NCBI RefSeq assembly: GCF_051020765.1
Contig: NW_027469176.1
Location: forward strand, 412,396-476,395
Source of the DNA: Lasioglossum baleicum
Lineage: Eukaryota; Arthropoda; Insecta; Hymenoptera; Halictidae
Direction: 5' to 3'
Length of the DNA stretch: 64,000 bases
A model generated the notes under the pieces. The model ran no database searches. It worked only from the letters and a program-made list of their open reading frames with translations, and was not told the origin of the DNA. The translations under genes were made by a program, and so were the position numbers. Positions 16,801 to 30,440 of the stretch are shown here, piece by piece. Every line of letters begins with the position of its first letter. Positions within the stretch are counted from its first letter, which is position 1.

Positions 16801-19800
16801 ATAACGCATAACGCATAACGCATAACGCATAACGCATACCGCATAACGCATAACGCATAACGCATAACGCATAACGCATAACGCATAACGCATAACGCAT
16901 AACGCATAACGCATAACGCATAACGCATAACGCATAACGCATAACGCATAACGCATAACGCATAACGCATAACGCATAACGCATAACGCATAACGCATAA
17001 CGCATAACGCATAACGCATAACGCATAACGCATAACGCATAACGCATAACGCATAACGCATAACGCATAACGCATAACGCATAACGCATAACGCGTAACG
17101 CAAAACTCATAACGCATAACACATAACGCATAACGCATAACGCATAACGCATAACGTATAAACCATAAGGCATAACGCATAGCCCATAACGCATAACGCA
17201 TAACGCATAACGCATAAGGCATAAGCATAACGCATTACGCATAACGCATAACGCATAACGCATAACGCATAACGCATAACGCATAACGCGTAACGCAAAA
17301 CTCATAACGCATAACGCATAACGCATAACGCATAACACATATGGCATAAGCATAACGCATAACGCATAACGCATAACGCATAACGCATAACGCATAACGC
17401 ATAACGCATAACGCATAACGCATAACGCATAACGCATAACGCATAACCCATAACGCATAACTCATAACGCATAACGCATAACGCATAACGCATAACGCAT
17501 AACGCATAACGCATAACGCATAACGCATAACGCATAACGCATAACGCATAACGCATAACGCATAACGCATAACGCATAACGCATAACGCATAACGCATAA
17601 CGCATAACGCATAACGCATAACGCATAACGCATAACGCATAACGCATAACGCATAATGCATAACGCATAACCCATAACGCATAACTCATAACGCATAACG
17701 CTTAACGCGTAACGCATAACGCATAACGCATAACGCATAACGCATAACGCATAACGCATAACGCATAACGCATAACGCATAACGCATAACGCATAACGCA
17801 TAACGCATAACGCATAACGCATAACGCATAACGCATAACGCATAACGCATAACGCATAACGCATAACGCATAACGCATAACGCATAACGCATAACGCATA
17901 ACGCATAACGCATAACGCATAACGCATAACGCATAACGCATAACGCATAACGCGTAACGCAAAACTCATAACGCATAACACATAACGCATAACGCATAAC
18001 GCATAACGTATAAACCATAAGGCATAACGCATAGCCCATAACGCATAACGCATAACGCGTAACGCATAACGCCTAACGCATAACGCATAACGCATAACGC
18101 ATAACGCATAACGCATAACGCATAACGCATAACGCATAACGCATAACGCATAACGCATAACGCATAACGCATAACGCATAACGCATAACGCATAACGCAT
18201 AACGCATAACGCATAACGCATAACGCATAACGCATAACGCATAACGCATAACGCATAACGCATAACGCATAACGCATAACGCATAACGCATAACGCATAA
18301 CGCATAACGCATAACGCATAACGCATAACGCATAACGCATAACGCATAACGCATAACGCATAACGCATAACGCGTAACGCAAAACTCATAACGCATAACA
18401 CATAACGCATAACGCATAACGCATAACGCATAACGTATAAACCATAAGGCATAACGCATAGCCCATAACGCATAACGCATAACGCATAACGCATAACGCA
18501 TAAGGCATAAGCATAACGCATAACGCATAACGCATAACGCATAACGCATAACGCATAACGCGTAACGCAAAACTCATAACGCATAACGCATAACGCATAA
18601 CGCATAACGCATATGGCATAAGCATAACGCATAACGCATAACGCATAACGCATAACGCATAACGCATAACGCATAACGCATAACGCATAACGCATAACGC
18701 ATAACGCATAATGCATAACGCATAACGCATAACGCATAACGCATAACGCATAACGCATAACGCATAACGCATAACGCATAACGCATAACGCATAACGCAT
18801 AACGCATAACGCATAACGCATAACGCATAACGCATAACGCATAACGCATAACGCGTAACGCAAGACTCATAACGCATAACACATAACGCATATCGCATAA
18901 CGCATAACGCATAACGTATAAACCATAAGGCATAACGCATAGCCCATAACGCATAACGCATAACGCATAACGCATAATGCAAAAGTCATAACGCATAACG
19001 CATAACGCAAAACGCATAACGCATAACGCATAACGCATAACGCATAACGCATAACGCATAACGCATAACGCATAACGCATAACGCATAACGCATAACGCA
19101 TAACGCATAACGCATAACGCATAACGCATAACGCATAACGCATAACGCATAACGCATAACGCATAACGCATAACGCATAACGCATAACGCATAACGCATA
19201 ACGCATAACGCATAACGCATAACGCATAACGCATAACGCATAACGCCTAACGCATAACGCATAACGCATAACGCATAACGCATAACGCATAACGCATAAC
19301 GCATAACGCATAACGCATAACGCATACCGCATAACGCATAACGCATAACGCATAACGCATAACGCATAACGCATAACGCATAACGCATAACGCATAACGC
19401 ATAACGCATAACGCATAACGCATAACGCATAACGCATAACGCATAACGCATAACGCATAACGCATAACGCATAACGCATAACGCATAACGCATAACGCGT
19501 AACGCAAAACTCATAACGCATAACGCATAACGCATAACGCATAACGCATAACGCATAACGCATATGGCATAAGCATAACGCATAACGCATAACGCATAAC
19601 GCATAACGCATAACGCAAAACGCAAAACTCATAACGCATAACGCATAACGCATAACGCATAACGCATAACGCATAACGCATAACGCATAACGCATAACGC
19701 ATAACGCATAACGCGTAACGCAAAACTCATAACGCATAACGCATAACGCATAACGCATAACGCATAACGCATAACGCATATGGCATAAGCATAACGCATA

Positions 19801-20800
19801 ACGCATAACGCATAACGCATAACGCATAACGCATAACGCATAACGCATAACGCATAACGCATAACGCATAACGCATAACGCATAACGCATAACGCATAAC
19901 GCATAACGCATAACGCATAACGCATAACGCATAACGCATAACGCATAACGCATAACGCATAACGCATAACGCATAACGCATAACGCATAACGCATAACGC
20001 ATAACGCATAACGCATAACGCATAACGCATAACGCATAACGCATAACGCATAACGCATAACGCATATCGCATAACGCATAACGCATAACGCATAACGCAT
20101 AACGCATAACGCATAACGCATAACGCATAACGCATAACGCATAACGCATAACGCATAACGCATAACGCATAACGCATAACGCGTAACGCAAAACTCATAA
20201 CGCCTAACACATAACGCATAACGCATAACGCATAACGCATAACGTATAAACCATAAGGCATAACGCATAGCCCATAACGCATAACGCATAACGCATAACG
20301 CATAAGGCATAAGCATAACGCATAACGCATAACGCATAACGCATAACGCATAACGCATAACGCGTAACGCAAAACTCATAACGCATAACGCATAACGCAT
20401 AACGCATAACGCATATGGCATAAGCATAACGCATAACGCATAACGCATAACGCATAACGCATAACGCATAACGCATAACGCATAACGCATAACGCATAAC
20501 GCATAACGCATAACGCATAATGCATAACGCATAACGCATAACGCATAACGCATAACGCATAACGCATAACGCATAACGCATAACGCATAACGCATAACGC
20601 ATAACGCATAACGCATAACGCATAACGCATAACGCATAACGCATAACGCATAACGCGTAACGCAAGACTCATAACGCATAACACATAACGCATATCGCAT
20701 AACGCATAACGCATAACGTATAAACCATAAGGCATAACGCATAGCCCATAACGCATAACGCATAACGCATAACGCATAACGCATAATGCATAAGTCATAA
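13553..20800. repeat. 8.2-kb duplication, copy 2
   Basis: A cassettes at 13826, 14300, 14853, 15378, 16679, 17155, 18007, 18434, 18915, 20243 and 20717 match copy 1 one to one. So do the cassettes that follow them. Inter-cassette spacings differ from copy 1 only by whole heptamers, except one 1-bp difference explained by the deletion near 10,768. Copy 2 retains the paired rare markers CATTACG (about 17,234), ACACATATGG (about 17,333) and isolated CATAATG (about 14,090, 17,655, 18,711, 20,519). Confidence 0.9.
18434..20242. repeat. 1.8-kb higher-order repeat, copy c
   Basis: The counterpart of copy a inside the second 8.2-kb unit; A-to-A length is 1,809 bp. Marker order is that of copy a, with N at 18610, CAAGACTC at 18861, A at 18915, CCTAACG near 19,244, CATACCG near 19,326, N at 19561 and 19777, CATATCG near 20,064 and CCTAACAC near 20,203. 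Confidence 0.8.
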
Positions 20801-21974
20801 CGCATAACGCATAACGCAAAACGCATAACGCATAACGCATAACGCATAACGCATAACGCATAACGCATAACGCATAACGCATAACGCATAACGCATAACG
20901 CATAACGCATAACGCATAACGCATAACGCATAACGCATAACGCATAACGCATAACGCATAACGCATAACGCATAACGCATAACGCATAACGCATAACGCA
21001 TAACGCATAACGCATAACGCATAACGCATAACGCATAACGCATAACGCATAACGCCTAACGCATAACGCATAACGCATAACGCATAACGCATAACGCATA
21101 ACGCATAACGCATAACGCATAACGCATAACGCATACCGCATAACGCATAACGCATAACGCATAACGCATAACGCATAACGCATAACGCATAACGCATAAC
21201 GCATAACGCATAACGCATAACGCATAACGCATAACGCATAACGCATAACGCATAACGCATAACGCATAACGCATAACGCATAACGCGTAACGCAAAACTC
21301 ATAACGCATAACGCATAACGCATAACGCATAACGCATAACGCATAACGCATATGGCATAAGCATAACGCATAACGCATAACGCATAACGCATAACGCATA
21401 ACGCAAAACGCAAAACTCATAACGCATAACGCATAACGCATAACGCATAACGCATAACGCATAACGCATAACGCATAACGCATAACGCATAACGCATAAC
21501 GCATAACGCGTAACGCAAAACTCATAACGCATAACGCATAACGCATAACGCATAACGCATAACGCATATGGCATAAGCATAACGCATAACGCATAACGCA
21601 TAACGCATAACGCATAACGCATAACGCATAACGCATAACGCATAACGCATAACGCATAACGCATAACGCATAACGCATAACGCATAACGCATAACCCATA
21701 ACGCATAACGCATAACGCATAACGCATAACGCATAACGCATAACGCATAACGCATAACGCATAACGCATAACGCATAACGCATAACGCATAACGCATAAC
21801 GCATAACGCATAACGCATAACGCATAACGCATAACGCATAACGCATAACGCATAACGCATAACGCATAACGCATAACGCATAACGCATAACGCATAACGC
21901 ATAACGCATAACGCATAACGCAAAACTCATAACGCATAACACATAACGCATAACGCATAACGCATAACGCATAA
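20243..21974. repeat. 1.8-kb higher-order repeat, copy d
   Basis: A-to-A length is 1,732 bp. It carries A/G, N (20412), CAAGACTC (20663), A (20717), the T variant, CCTAACG (about 21,054), CATACCG (about 21,133), J, and N at 21349 and 21565 (216 bp apart, as in copy c), then the doubled CAAAACGCAAAACTC. Unlike copy b it keeps the second half of the HOR, so it is a truer copy of a and c. A CCCATAACG unit near 21,695 replaces CATATCG. Confidence 0.75.
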
Positions 21975-22010
21975 CGTATAAACCATAAGGCATAACGCAT
22001 AGCCCATAAC
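21284..22010. repeat. Segment shared with 35.95-36.62 kb
   Basis: J at 21284, N at 21349 and 21565, the doubled CAAAACGCAAAACTC near 21,402, a lone CCCATAACG near 21,695 and A at 21975 recur in this order at 35950, 36029, 36245, 36083, 36368 and 36592. The offset is about 14.62-14.68 kb. The lone CCC unit distinguishes this pair from the otherwise similar segments at 11.3 and 19.5 kb. Confidence 0.75.
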
Positions 22011-22466
22011 GCATAACGCATAACGCATAACGCATAACGCATAACGCATAACGCATAACGCATAACGCATAACGCATAACGCATAACGCATAACGCATAA
22101 CGCATAACGCATAACGCATAACGCATAACGCATAACGCATAACGCATAACGCATAACGCATAACGCATAACGCATAACGCGTAACGCAAAACTCATAACC
22201 CATAACGCATAACGCATAACGCATAACGCATAACGCATAACGCATAACGCATAACGCATAACGCATAACGCATAACGCATAACGCATAACGCATAACGCA
22301 TAACGCATAACGCATAACGCATAACGCATAACGCATAACGCATAACGCATAACGCATAACGCATAACGCATAACGCATAACGCATAACGCATAACGCATA
22401 ACGCATAACGCATAACGCATAACGCATAACGCATAACGCATAACGCATAACGCATAACGCATAACG

Positions 22467-22594
22467 CAGAACGCACAACGCACAACGCACAACGCACAAC
22501 GCACAACGCACAACGCACAACGCACAACGCACAACGCACAACGCATAACGCATAACGCATAACGCATAACGCATAACGCATAACGCAAATAACG
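22467..22594. repeat. E element 1 (10 CACAACG)
   Basis: CAGAACG leader, ten CACAACG (22,474-22,543), six CATAACG, then the 9-bp CAAATAACG. First E element in the window; it marks the switch to the second array type. Confidence 0.92.
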
Positions 22595-22678
22595 CATAAC
22601 GCATAACGCATAACGCATAACGCATAACGCATAACGCATAACGCATAACGCATAACGCATAACGCATAACGCATAACG

Positions 22679-22806
22679 CAGAACGCACAACGCACAACGC
22701 ACAACGCACAACGCACAACGCACAACGCACAACGCACAACGCACAACGCACAACGCATAACGCATAACGCATAACGCATAACGCATAACGCATAACGCAA
22801 ATAACG
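22679..22806. repeat. E element 2 (10 CACAACG)
   Basis: Leader, ten CACAACG (22,686-22,755), six plain units, CAAATAACG. It lies 212 bp after element 1 and has the same layout, so the two look like a tandem copy. Confidence 0.92.
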
Positions 22807-24054
22807 CATAACGCATAACGCATAACGCATAACGCATAACGCATAACGCATAACGCATAACGCATAACGCATAACGCATAACGCATAACGCATAACGCAT
22901 AACGCATAAGGCATAAGCATAACGCATAACGCATAACGCATAACGCATAACGCATAACGCATAACGCATAACGCATAACGCATAACGCATAACGCATAAC
23001 GCATAACGCATAACGCATGACGCATAACGCATAACGCATAACGCATAACGCATAACGCATAACGCATAACGCATAACGCATAACGCATAACGCATAACGC
23101 AAATAACGCATAACGCATAACGCATAACGCATAACGCATAACGCATAACGCATAACGCATAACGCATAACGCGTAACGCAAAACTCATAACGCATAACGC
23201 ATAACGCATAACGCAAAACGCATAACGCATAACGCATAACGCATAACGCAAAACGCATAACGCATAACGCATAACGCATAACGCATAACGCATAACGCAT
23301 AACGCATAACGCATAACGCATAACGCATAACGCATAACGCATAACGCATAACGCATAACGCATAACGCATAACGCATAACGCATAACGCATAACGCATAA
23401 CGCATAACGCATAACGCATAACGCATAACGCATAACGCATAACGCATAACGCATAACGCATAACGCATAACGCATAACGCATAACGCATAACGCATAACG
23501 CATAACGCATAACGCGTAACGCAAAACTCATAACGCATAACGCATAACGCATAACGCATAACGCATATGGCATAAGCATAACGCATAACGCATAACGCAT
23601 AAACGCATAACGCATAACGCATAACGCATAACGCATAACGCATAACGCATAACGCATAACGCATAACGCATAACGCATAACGCATAACGCATAACGCATA
23701 ACGCATAACGCATAACGCATAACGCATAACGCATAACGCATAACGCATAACGCATAACGCATAACGCATAACGCATAAGCATAACGCATAACGCATAACG
23801 CATAACGCATAACGCATAACGCATAACGCATAACGCATAACGCATAACGCATAACGCATAACGCATAACGCATAACGCATAACCCATAACGCAAATAACG
23901 CTTAACGCATAACGCATAACGCATAACGCATAACGCATAACGCATAACGCATAACGCATAACGCATAACGCATAACGCATAACGCATAACGCATAACGCA
24001 TAACGCATAACGCATAACGCATAACGCATAACGCATAACGCATAACGCATAACG

Positions 24055-24103
24055 CACAACGCACAACGCACAACGCACAACGCACATCGCACAACGCACA
24101 ACG
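24055..24103. repeat. CACATCG-type block 1 (7 units)
   Basis: Seven heptamers with CACATCG in fifth place. No CAGAACG leader and no CAAATAACG tail. It follows a C2 cassette at 23,883 by 172 bp. Confidence 0.92.
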
Positions 24104-24348
24104 CATAACGCATAACGCATAACGCATAACGCATAACGCATAACGCATAACGCATAACGCATAACGCATAACGCATAACGCATAACGCATAACGCATAAC
24201 GCATAACGCATAACGCATAACGCATAACGCATAACGCATAACGCATAACGCATAACGCATAACGCATAACGCATAACGCATAACGCATAACGCATAACGC
24301 ATAACGCATAACGCATAACGCATAACGCATAACGCATAACGCATAACG

Positions 24349-24397
24349 CACAACGCACAACGCACAACGCACAACGCACATCGCACAACGCACAACG
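24349..24397. repeat. CACATCG-type block 2 (7 units)
   Basis: Same internal sequence as the block 294 bp upstream (42 units away), which points to a local 294-bp duplication inside this Q unit only. Confidence 0.92.
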
Positions 24398-24859
24398 CAT
24401 AACGCATAACGCATAACGCATAACGCATAACGCATAACGCATAACGCATAACGCATAACGCATAACGCATAACGCATAACGCATAACGCATAACGCATAA
24501 CGCATAACGCATAACGCATAACGCATAACGCATAACGCATAACGCATAACGCATAACGCATAACGCATAACGCATAACGCATAACGCATAACGCATAACG
24601 CATAACGCATAACGCATAACGCATAACGCATAACGCATAACGCATAACGCATAACGCATAACGCGTAACGCAAAACTCATAACCCATAACGCATAACACA
24701 TAACGCATAACGCATAACGCATAACGCATAACGCATAACGCATAACGCATAACGCATAACGCATAACGCATAACGCATAACGCATAACGCATAACGCATA
24801 ACGCATAACGCATAACGCATAACGCATAACGCATAACGCATAACGCATAACGCATAACG

Positions 24860-24973
24860 CAGAACGCACAACGCACAACGCACAACGCACAACGCACAAC
24901 GCACAACGCACAACGCACAACGCATAACGCATAACGCATAACGCATAACGCATAACGCATAACGCAAATAACG
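24860..24973. repeat. E element 3 (8 CACAACG)
   Basis: Leader, eight CACAACG (24,867-24,922), six plain units, CAAATAACG. About 184 bp upstream lies J followed by CCCATAACG and an ACACATAACG unit. Confidence 0.92.
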
Positions 24974-26349
24974 CATAACGCATAACGCATAACGCATAAC
25001 GCATAACGCATAACGCATAACGCATAACGCATAACGCATAACGCATAACGCATAACGCATAACGCATAACCCATAACGCAAATAACGCTTAACGCATAAC
25101 GCATAACGCATAACGCATAACGCATAACGCATAACGCATAACGCATAACGCATAACGCATAACGCATAACGCATAACGCATAACGCATAACGCATAACGC
25201 ATAACGCATAACGCATAACGCATAACGCATAACGCATAACGCATAACGCATAACGCATAACGCATAACGCATAACGCATAACGCATAACGCATAACGCAT
25301 AACGCATAACGCATAACGCATAACGCATAACGCATAACGCATAACGCATAACGCATAACGCATAACGCATAACGCATAACGCATAACGCATAACGCATAA
25401 CGCATAACGCATAACGCATAACGCATAACGCATAACGCATAACGCATAACGCATAACGCATAACGCATAACGCATAACGCATAACGCATAACGCATAACG
25501 CATAACGCATAACGCATAACGCATAACGCATAACGCATAACGCATAACGCATAACGCATAACGCATAACGCATAACGCATAACGCATAACGCATAACGCA
25601 TAACGCATACCGCATAACGCATAACGCATAACGCATAACGCATAACGCATAACGCATAACGCATAACGCATAACGCATAACGCATAACGCATAACGCATA
25701 ACGCATAACGCGTAACGCAAAACTCATAACGCATAACACATAACGCATAACGCATAACGCATAACGCATAACGTATAAACCATAAGGCATAACGCATAGC
25801 CCATAACGCATAACGCATAACGCATAACGCATAATGCAAAAGTCATAACGCATAACGCATAACGCATAACGCAAAACGCATAACGCATAACGCATAACGC
25901 ATAACGCATAACGCATAACGCATAACGCATAACGCATAACGCATAACGCATAACGCATAACGCATAACGCATAACGCATAACGCATAACGCATAACGCAT
26001 AACGCATAACGCATAACGCATAACGCATAACGCATAACGCATAACGCATAACGCATAACGCATAACGCATAACGCATAAAGCATAACGCATAACGCATAA
26101 CGCATAACGCATAACGCATAACGCATAACGCATAACGCATAACGCATAACGCATAACGCATAACGCATAACGCATAACGCATAACCCATAACGCAAATAA
26201 CGCTTAACGCATAACGCATAACGCATAACGCATAACGCATAACGCATAACGCATAACGCATAACGCATAACGCATAACGCATAACGCATAACGCATAACG
26301 CATAACGCATAACGCATAACGCATAACGCATAACGCATAACGCATAACG

Positions 26350-26398
26350 CACAACGCACAACGCACAACGCACAACGCACATCGCACAACGCACAACG
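26350..26398. repeat. CACATCG-type block 3 (7 units)
   Basis: Seven heptamers, CACATCG fifth. It follows the C2 at 26,184 by 166 bp, as block 1 follows the C2 at 23,883. Confidence 0.92.
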
Positions 26399-26874
26399 CA
26401 TAACGCATAACGCATAACGCATAACGCATAACGCATAACGCATAACGCATAACGCATAACGCATAACGCATAACGCATAACGCATAACGCATAACGCATA
26501 ACGCATAACGCATAACGCATAACGCATAACGCATAACGCATAACGCATAACGCATAACGCATAACGCATAACGCATAACGCATAACGCATAACGCATAAC
26601 GCATAACGCATAACGCATAACGCATAACGCATAACGCATAACGCATAACGCATAACGCATAACGCATAACGCGTAACGCAAAACTCATAACCCATAACGC
26701 ATAACACATAACGCATAACGCATAACGCATAACGCATAACGCATAACGCATAACGCATAACGCATAACGCATAACGCATAACGCATAACGCATAACGCAT
26801 AACGCATAACGCATAACGCATAACGCATAACGCATAACGCATAACGCATAACGCATAACGCATAACGCATAACG

Positions 26875-26988
26875 CAGAACGCACAACGCACAACGCACAA
26901 CGCACAACGCACAACGCACAACGCACAACGCACAACGCATAACGCATAACGCATAACGCATAACGCATAACGCATAACGCAAATAACG
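26875..26988. repeat. E element 4 (8 CACAACG)
   Basis: Leader, eight CACAACG (26,882-26,937), six plain units, CAAATAACG. Second E of the Q-unit pair; partner of element 3. Confidence 0.92.
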
Positions 26989-28033
26989 CATAACGCATAA
27001 CGCATAACGCATAACGCATAACGCATAACGCATAACGCATAACGCATAACGCATAACGCATAACGCATAACGCATAACGCATAACGCATAACCCATAACG
27101 CAAATAACGCTTAACGCATAACGCATAACGCATAACGCATAACGCATAACGCATAACGCATAACGCATAACGCATAACGCATAACGCATAACGCATAACG
27201 CATAACGCATAACGCATAACGCATAACGCATAACGCATAACGCATAACGCATAACGCATAACGCATAACGCATAACGCATAACGCATAACGCATAACGCA
27301 TAACGCATAACGCATAACGCATAACGCATAACGCATAACGCATAACGCATAACGCATAACGCATAACGCATAACGCATAACGCATAACGCATAACGCATA
27401 ACGCATAACGCATAACGCATAACGCATAACGCATAACGCATAACGCATAACGCATAACGCATAACGCATAACGCATAACGCATAACGCATAACGCATAAC
27501 GCATAACGCATAACGCATAACGCATAACGCATAACGCATAACGCATAACGCATAACGCATAACGCATAACGCATAACGCATAACGCATAACGCATAACGC
27601 ATAACGCATAACGCATAACGCATAACGCATAACGCATAACGCATAACGCATAACGCATAACGCATAACGCATACCGCATAACGCATAACGCATAACGCAT
27701 AACGCATAACGCATAACGCATAACGCATAACGCATAACGCATAACGCATAACGCATAACGCATAACGCATAACGCATAACGCATAACGCATAACGCATAA
27801 CGCATAACGCATAACGCATAACGCATAACGCATAACGCATAACGCATAACGCAGAACGCATAACGCATAACGCATAACGCATAACGCATAACGCATAACG
27901 CATAACGCATAACGCATAACGCATAACGCATAACGCATTACGCATAACGCATAACGCATAACGCATAACGCATAACGCATAACGCATAACGCATAACGCA
28001 TAACGCATAACGCATAACGCATAACGCATAACG

Positions 28034-28168
28034 CAGAACGCACAACGCACAACGCACAACGCACAACGCACAACGCACAACGCACAACGCACAACGCACA
28101 ACGCACAACGCATAACGCATAACGCATAACGCATAACGCATAACGCATAACGCATAACGCAAATAACG
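28034..28168. repeat. E element 5 (10 CACAACG)
   Basis: Leader, ten CACAACG (28,041-28,110), seven plain units, CAAATAACG. C2 cassettes follow at 28,263 and 28,393. Confidence 0.92.
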
Positions 28169-28930
28169 CATAACGCATAACGCATAACGCATAACGCATA
28201 ACGCATAACGCATAACGCATAACGCATAACGCATAACGCATAACGCATAACGCATAACGCATAACCCATAACGCAAATAACGCTTAACGCATAACGCATA
28301 ACGCATAACGCATAACGCATAACGCATAACGCATAACGCATAACGCATAACGCATAACGCATAACGCATAACGCATAACGCATAACGCATAACCCATAAC
28401 GCAAATAACGCTTAACGCATAACGCATAACGCATAACGCATAACGCATAACGCATAACGCATAACCCATAACGCAAATAACGCATAACGCATAACGCATA
28501 ACGCATAACGCATAACGCCTAACGCATAACGCATAACGCATAACGCATAACGCATAACGCATAACGCATAACGCATAACGCATAACGCATAACGCATAAC
28601 GCATAACGCATAACGCATAACGCATAACGCATAACGCATAACGCATAACGCATAACGCATAACGCATAACGCATAACGCATAACGCATAACGCATAACGC
28701 ATAACGCATAACGCATAACGCATAACGCATAACGCAGAACGCATAACGCATAACGCATAACGCATAACGCATAACGCATAACGCATAACGCATAACGCAT
28801 AACGCATAACGCATAACGCATTACGCATAACGCATAACGCATAACGCATAACGCATAACGCATAACGCATACCGCATAACGCATAACGCATAACGCATAA
28901 CGCATAACGCATAACGCATAACGCATAACG

Positions 28931-29065
28931 CAGAACGCACAACGCACAACGCACAACGCACAACGCACAACGCACAACGCACAACGCACAACGCACAACG
29001 CACAACGCATAACGCATAACGCATAACGCATAACGCATAACGCATAACGCATAACGCAAATAACG
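28931..29065. repeat. E element 6 (10 CACAACG), left half of a P pair
   Basis: Leader, ten CACAACG (28,938-29,007), seven plain units, CAAATAACG. The next E starts 177 bp later. Upstream are lone CAGAACG and CATTACG markers (about 28,736 and 28,819). Confidence 0.92.
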
Positions 29066-29107
29066 CATAACGCATAACGCATAACGCATAACGCATAACG
29101 CATAACG

Positions 29108-29221
29108 CAGAACGCACAACGCACAACGCACAACGCACAACGCACAACGCACAACGCACAACGCACAACGCATAACGCATAACGCATAACGCATAACGCA
29201 TAACGCATAACGCAAATAACG
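29108..29221. repeat. E element 7 (8 CACAACG), right half of a P pair
   Basis: Leader, eight CACAACG (29,115-29,170), six plain units, CAAATAACG. Confidence 0.92.
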
Positions 29222-29937
29222 CATAACGCATAACGCATAACGCATAACGCATAACGCATAACGCATAACGCATAACGCATAACGCATAACGCATAACGCA
29301 TAACGCATAACGCATAACGCATAACGCATAACGCATAACGCATAACGCATAACGCATAACGCATAACGCATAACGCATAACGCATAACGCATAACGCATA
29401 ACGCATAACGCATAACGCATAACGCAAATAACGCATAACGCATAACGCATAACGCATAACGCATAACGCATAACGCATAACGCGTAACGCAAAACTCATA
29501 ACGCATAACGCATAACGCATAACGCATAACGCATAACGCATAACGCATAACGCATAACGCATAACGCATAACGCATAACGCATAACGCATAACGCATAAC
29601 GCATAACGCATAACGCATAACGCATAACGCATAACGCATAACGCATAACGCATAACGCATAACGCATAACGCATAACGCATAACGCATAACGCATAACGC
29701 ATAACGCATAACGCATAACGCATAACGCATAACGCGTAACGCAAAACTCATAACCCATAACGCATAACACATAACGCATAACGCATAACGCATAACGCAT
29801 AACGCATAACGCATAACGCATAACGCATAACGCATAACGCATAACGCATAACGCATAACGCATAACGCATAACGCATAACGCATAACGCATAACGCATAA
29901 CGCATAACGCATAACGCATAACGCATAACGCATAACG

Positions 29938-30058
29938 CAGAACGCACAACGCACAACGCACAACGCACAACGCACAACGCACAACGCACAACGCACAACG
30001 CACAACGCATAACGCATAACGCATAACGCATAACGCATAACGCATAACGCAAATAACG
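29938..30058. repeat. E element 8 (9 CACAACG)
   Basis: Leader, nine CACAACG (29,945-30,007), six plain units, CAAATAACG. Confidence 0.92.
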
Positions 30059-30142
30059 CATAACGCATAACGCATAACGCATAACGCATAACGCATAACG
30101 CATAACGCATAACGCATAACGCATAACGCATAACGCATAACG

Positions 30143-30277
30143 CAGAACGCACAACGCACAACGCACAACGCACAACGCACAACGCACAACGCACAACGCA
30201 CAACGCACAACGCACAACGCACAACGCATAACGCATAACGCATAACGCATAACGCATAACGCATAACGCAAATAACG
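30143..30277. repeat. E element 9 (11 CACAACG), left half of a P pair
   Basis: Leader, eleven CACAACG (30,150-30,226), six plain units, CAAATAACG. Longest regular block; the partner starts 184 bp on. Confidence 0.92.
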
Positions 30278-30326
30278 CATAACGCATAACGCATAACGCA
30301 TAACGCATAACGCATAACGCATAACG

Positions 30327-30440
30327 CAGAACGCACAACGCACAACGCACAACGCACAACGCACAACGCACAACGCACAACGCACAACGCACAACGCATA
30401 ACGCATAACGCATAACGCATAACGCATAACGCAAATAACG
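30327..30440. repeat. E element 10 (9 CACAACG), right half of a P pair
   Basis: Leader, nine CACAACG (30,334-30,396), CAAATAACG after only five plain units. Total length is 114 bp, like the eight-unit elements. Confidence 0.92.

Larger units (their letters stand above)
702..17708. repeat. C1 cassette family (first 18 kb only)
   Basis: The full form reads CCCATAACGCATAACTC, one or two plain units, then CTTAACGCGTAACG. It carries an ACGCGT palindrome. CTTAACG units start at about 702, 1702, 2507, 3696, 4109, 5026, 5286, 6845, 9467, 13022, 13490, 13553, 15120 and 17700. Shorter copies without CTTAACG lie near 2360, 2780, 3549, 3949, 4893, 7502, 9200, 12889, 15776 and 17456. I see none downstream of about 17.7 kb, where the related C2 cassette takes over. 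Confidence 0.8.
23883..25070. repeat. Q unit 1 (C2 to C2, with internal duplication)
   Basis: Order: C2, CACATCG-type block, J, CCCATAACG with an ACACATAACG unit, E element with eight CACAACG, C2. About 280 bp longer than Q unit 2, because the CACATCG block and its flank are duplicated (294 bp). Confidence 0.82.
26184..27091. repeat. Q unit 2 (C2 to C2)
   Basis: The same order as Q unit 1 with a single CACATCG-type block; 907 bp. Confidence 0.82.
22595..28930. repeat. Array domain 3: C2 cassettes and Q units
   Basis: Apart from the blocks listed separately, this stretch is mostly perfect CATAACG units. C2 (CCCATAACGCAAATAACG then CTTAACG) appears near 23,883, 25,070, 26,184, 27,091, 28,263 and 28,393, with a C2-like CCCATAACGCAAATAACG without CTTAACG near 28,465. 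One A/J/T set lies at 25,709-25,850. Two rare single-base length changes occur near 23,601 (CATAAACG) and 23,777 (CATAAGC without a preceding G cassette). No gene is visible. Confidence 0.8.
28736..29487. repeat. P-pair segment, upstream partner
   Basis: CAGAACG (28,736), CATTACG (28,819), P pair (28,931 and 29,108), CAAATAACG (29,213 and 29,425), J (29,481). Partner of 32,268-33,050 at an offset of 3,532 bp, rising to 3,560 after the second tail. Beyond J the two diverge: the next landmark here is a second J followed by CCCATAACG near 29,735-29,755, not N. Confidence 0.85.
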
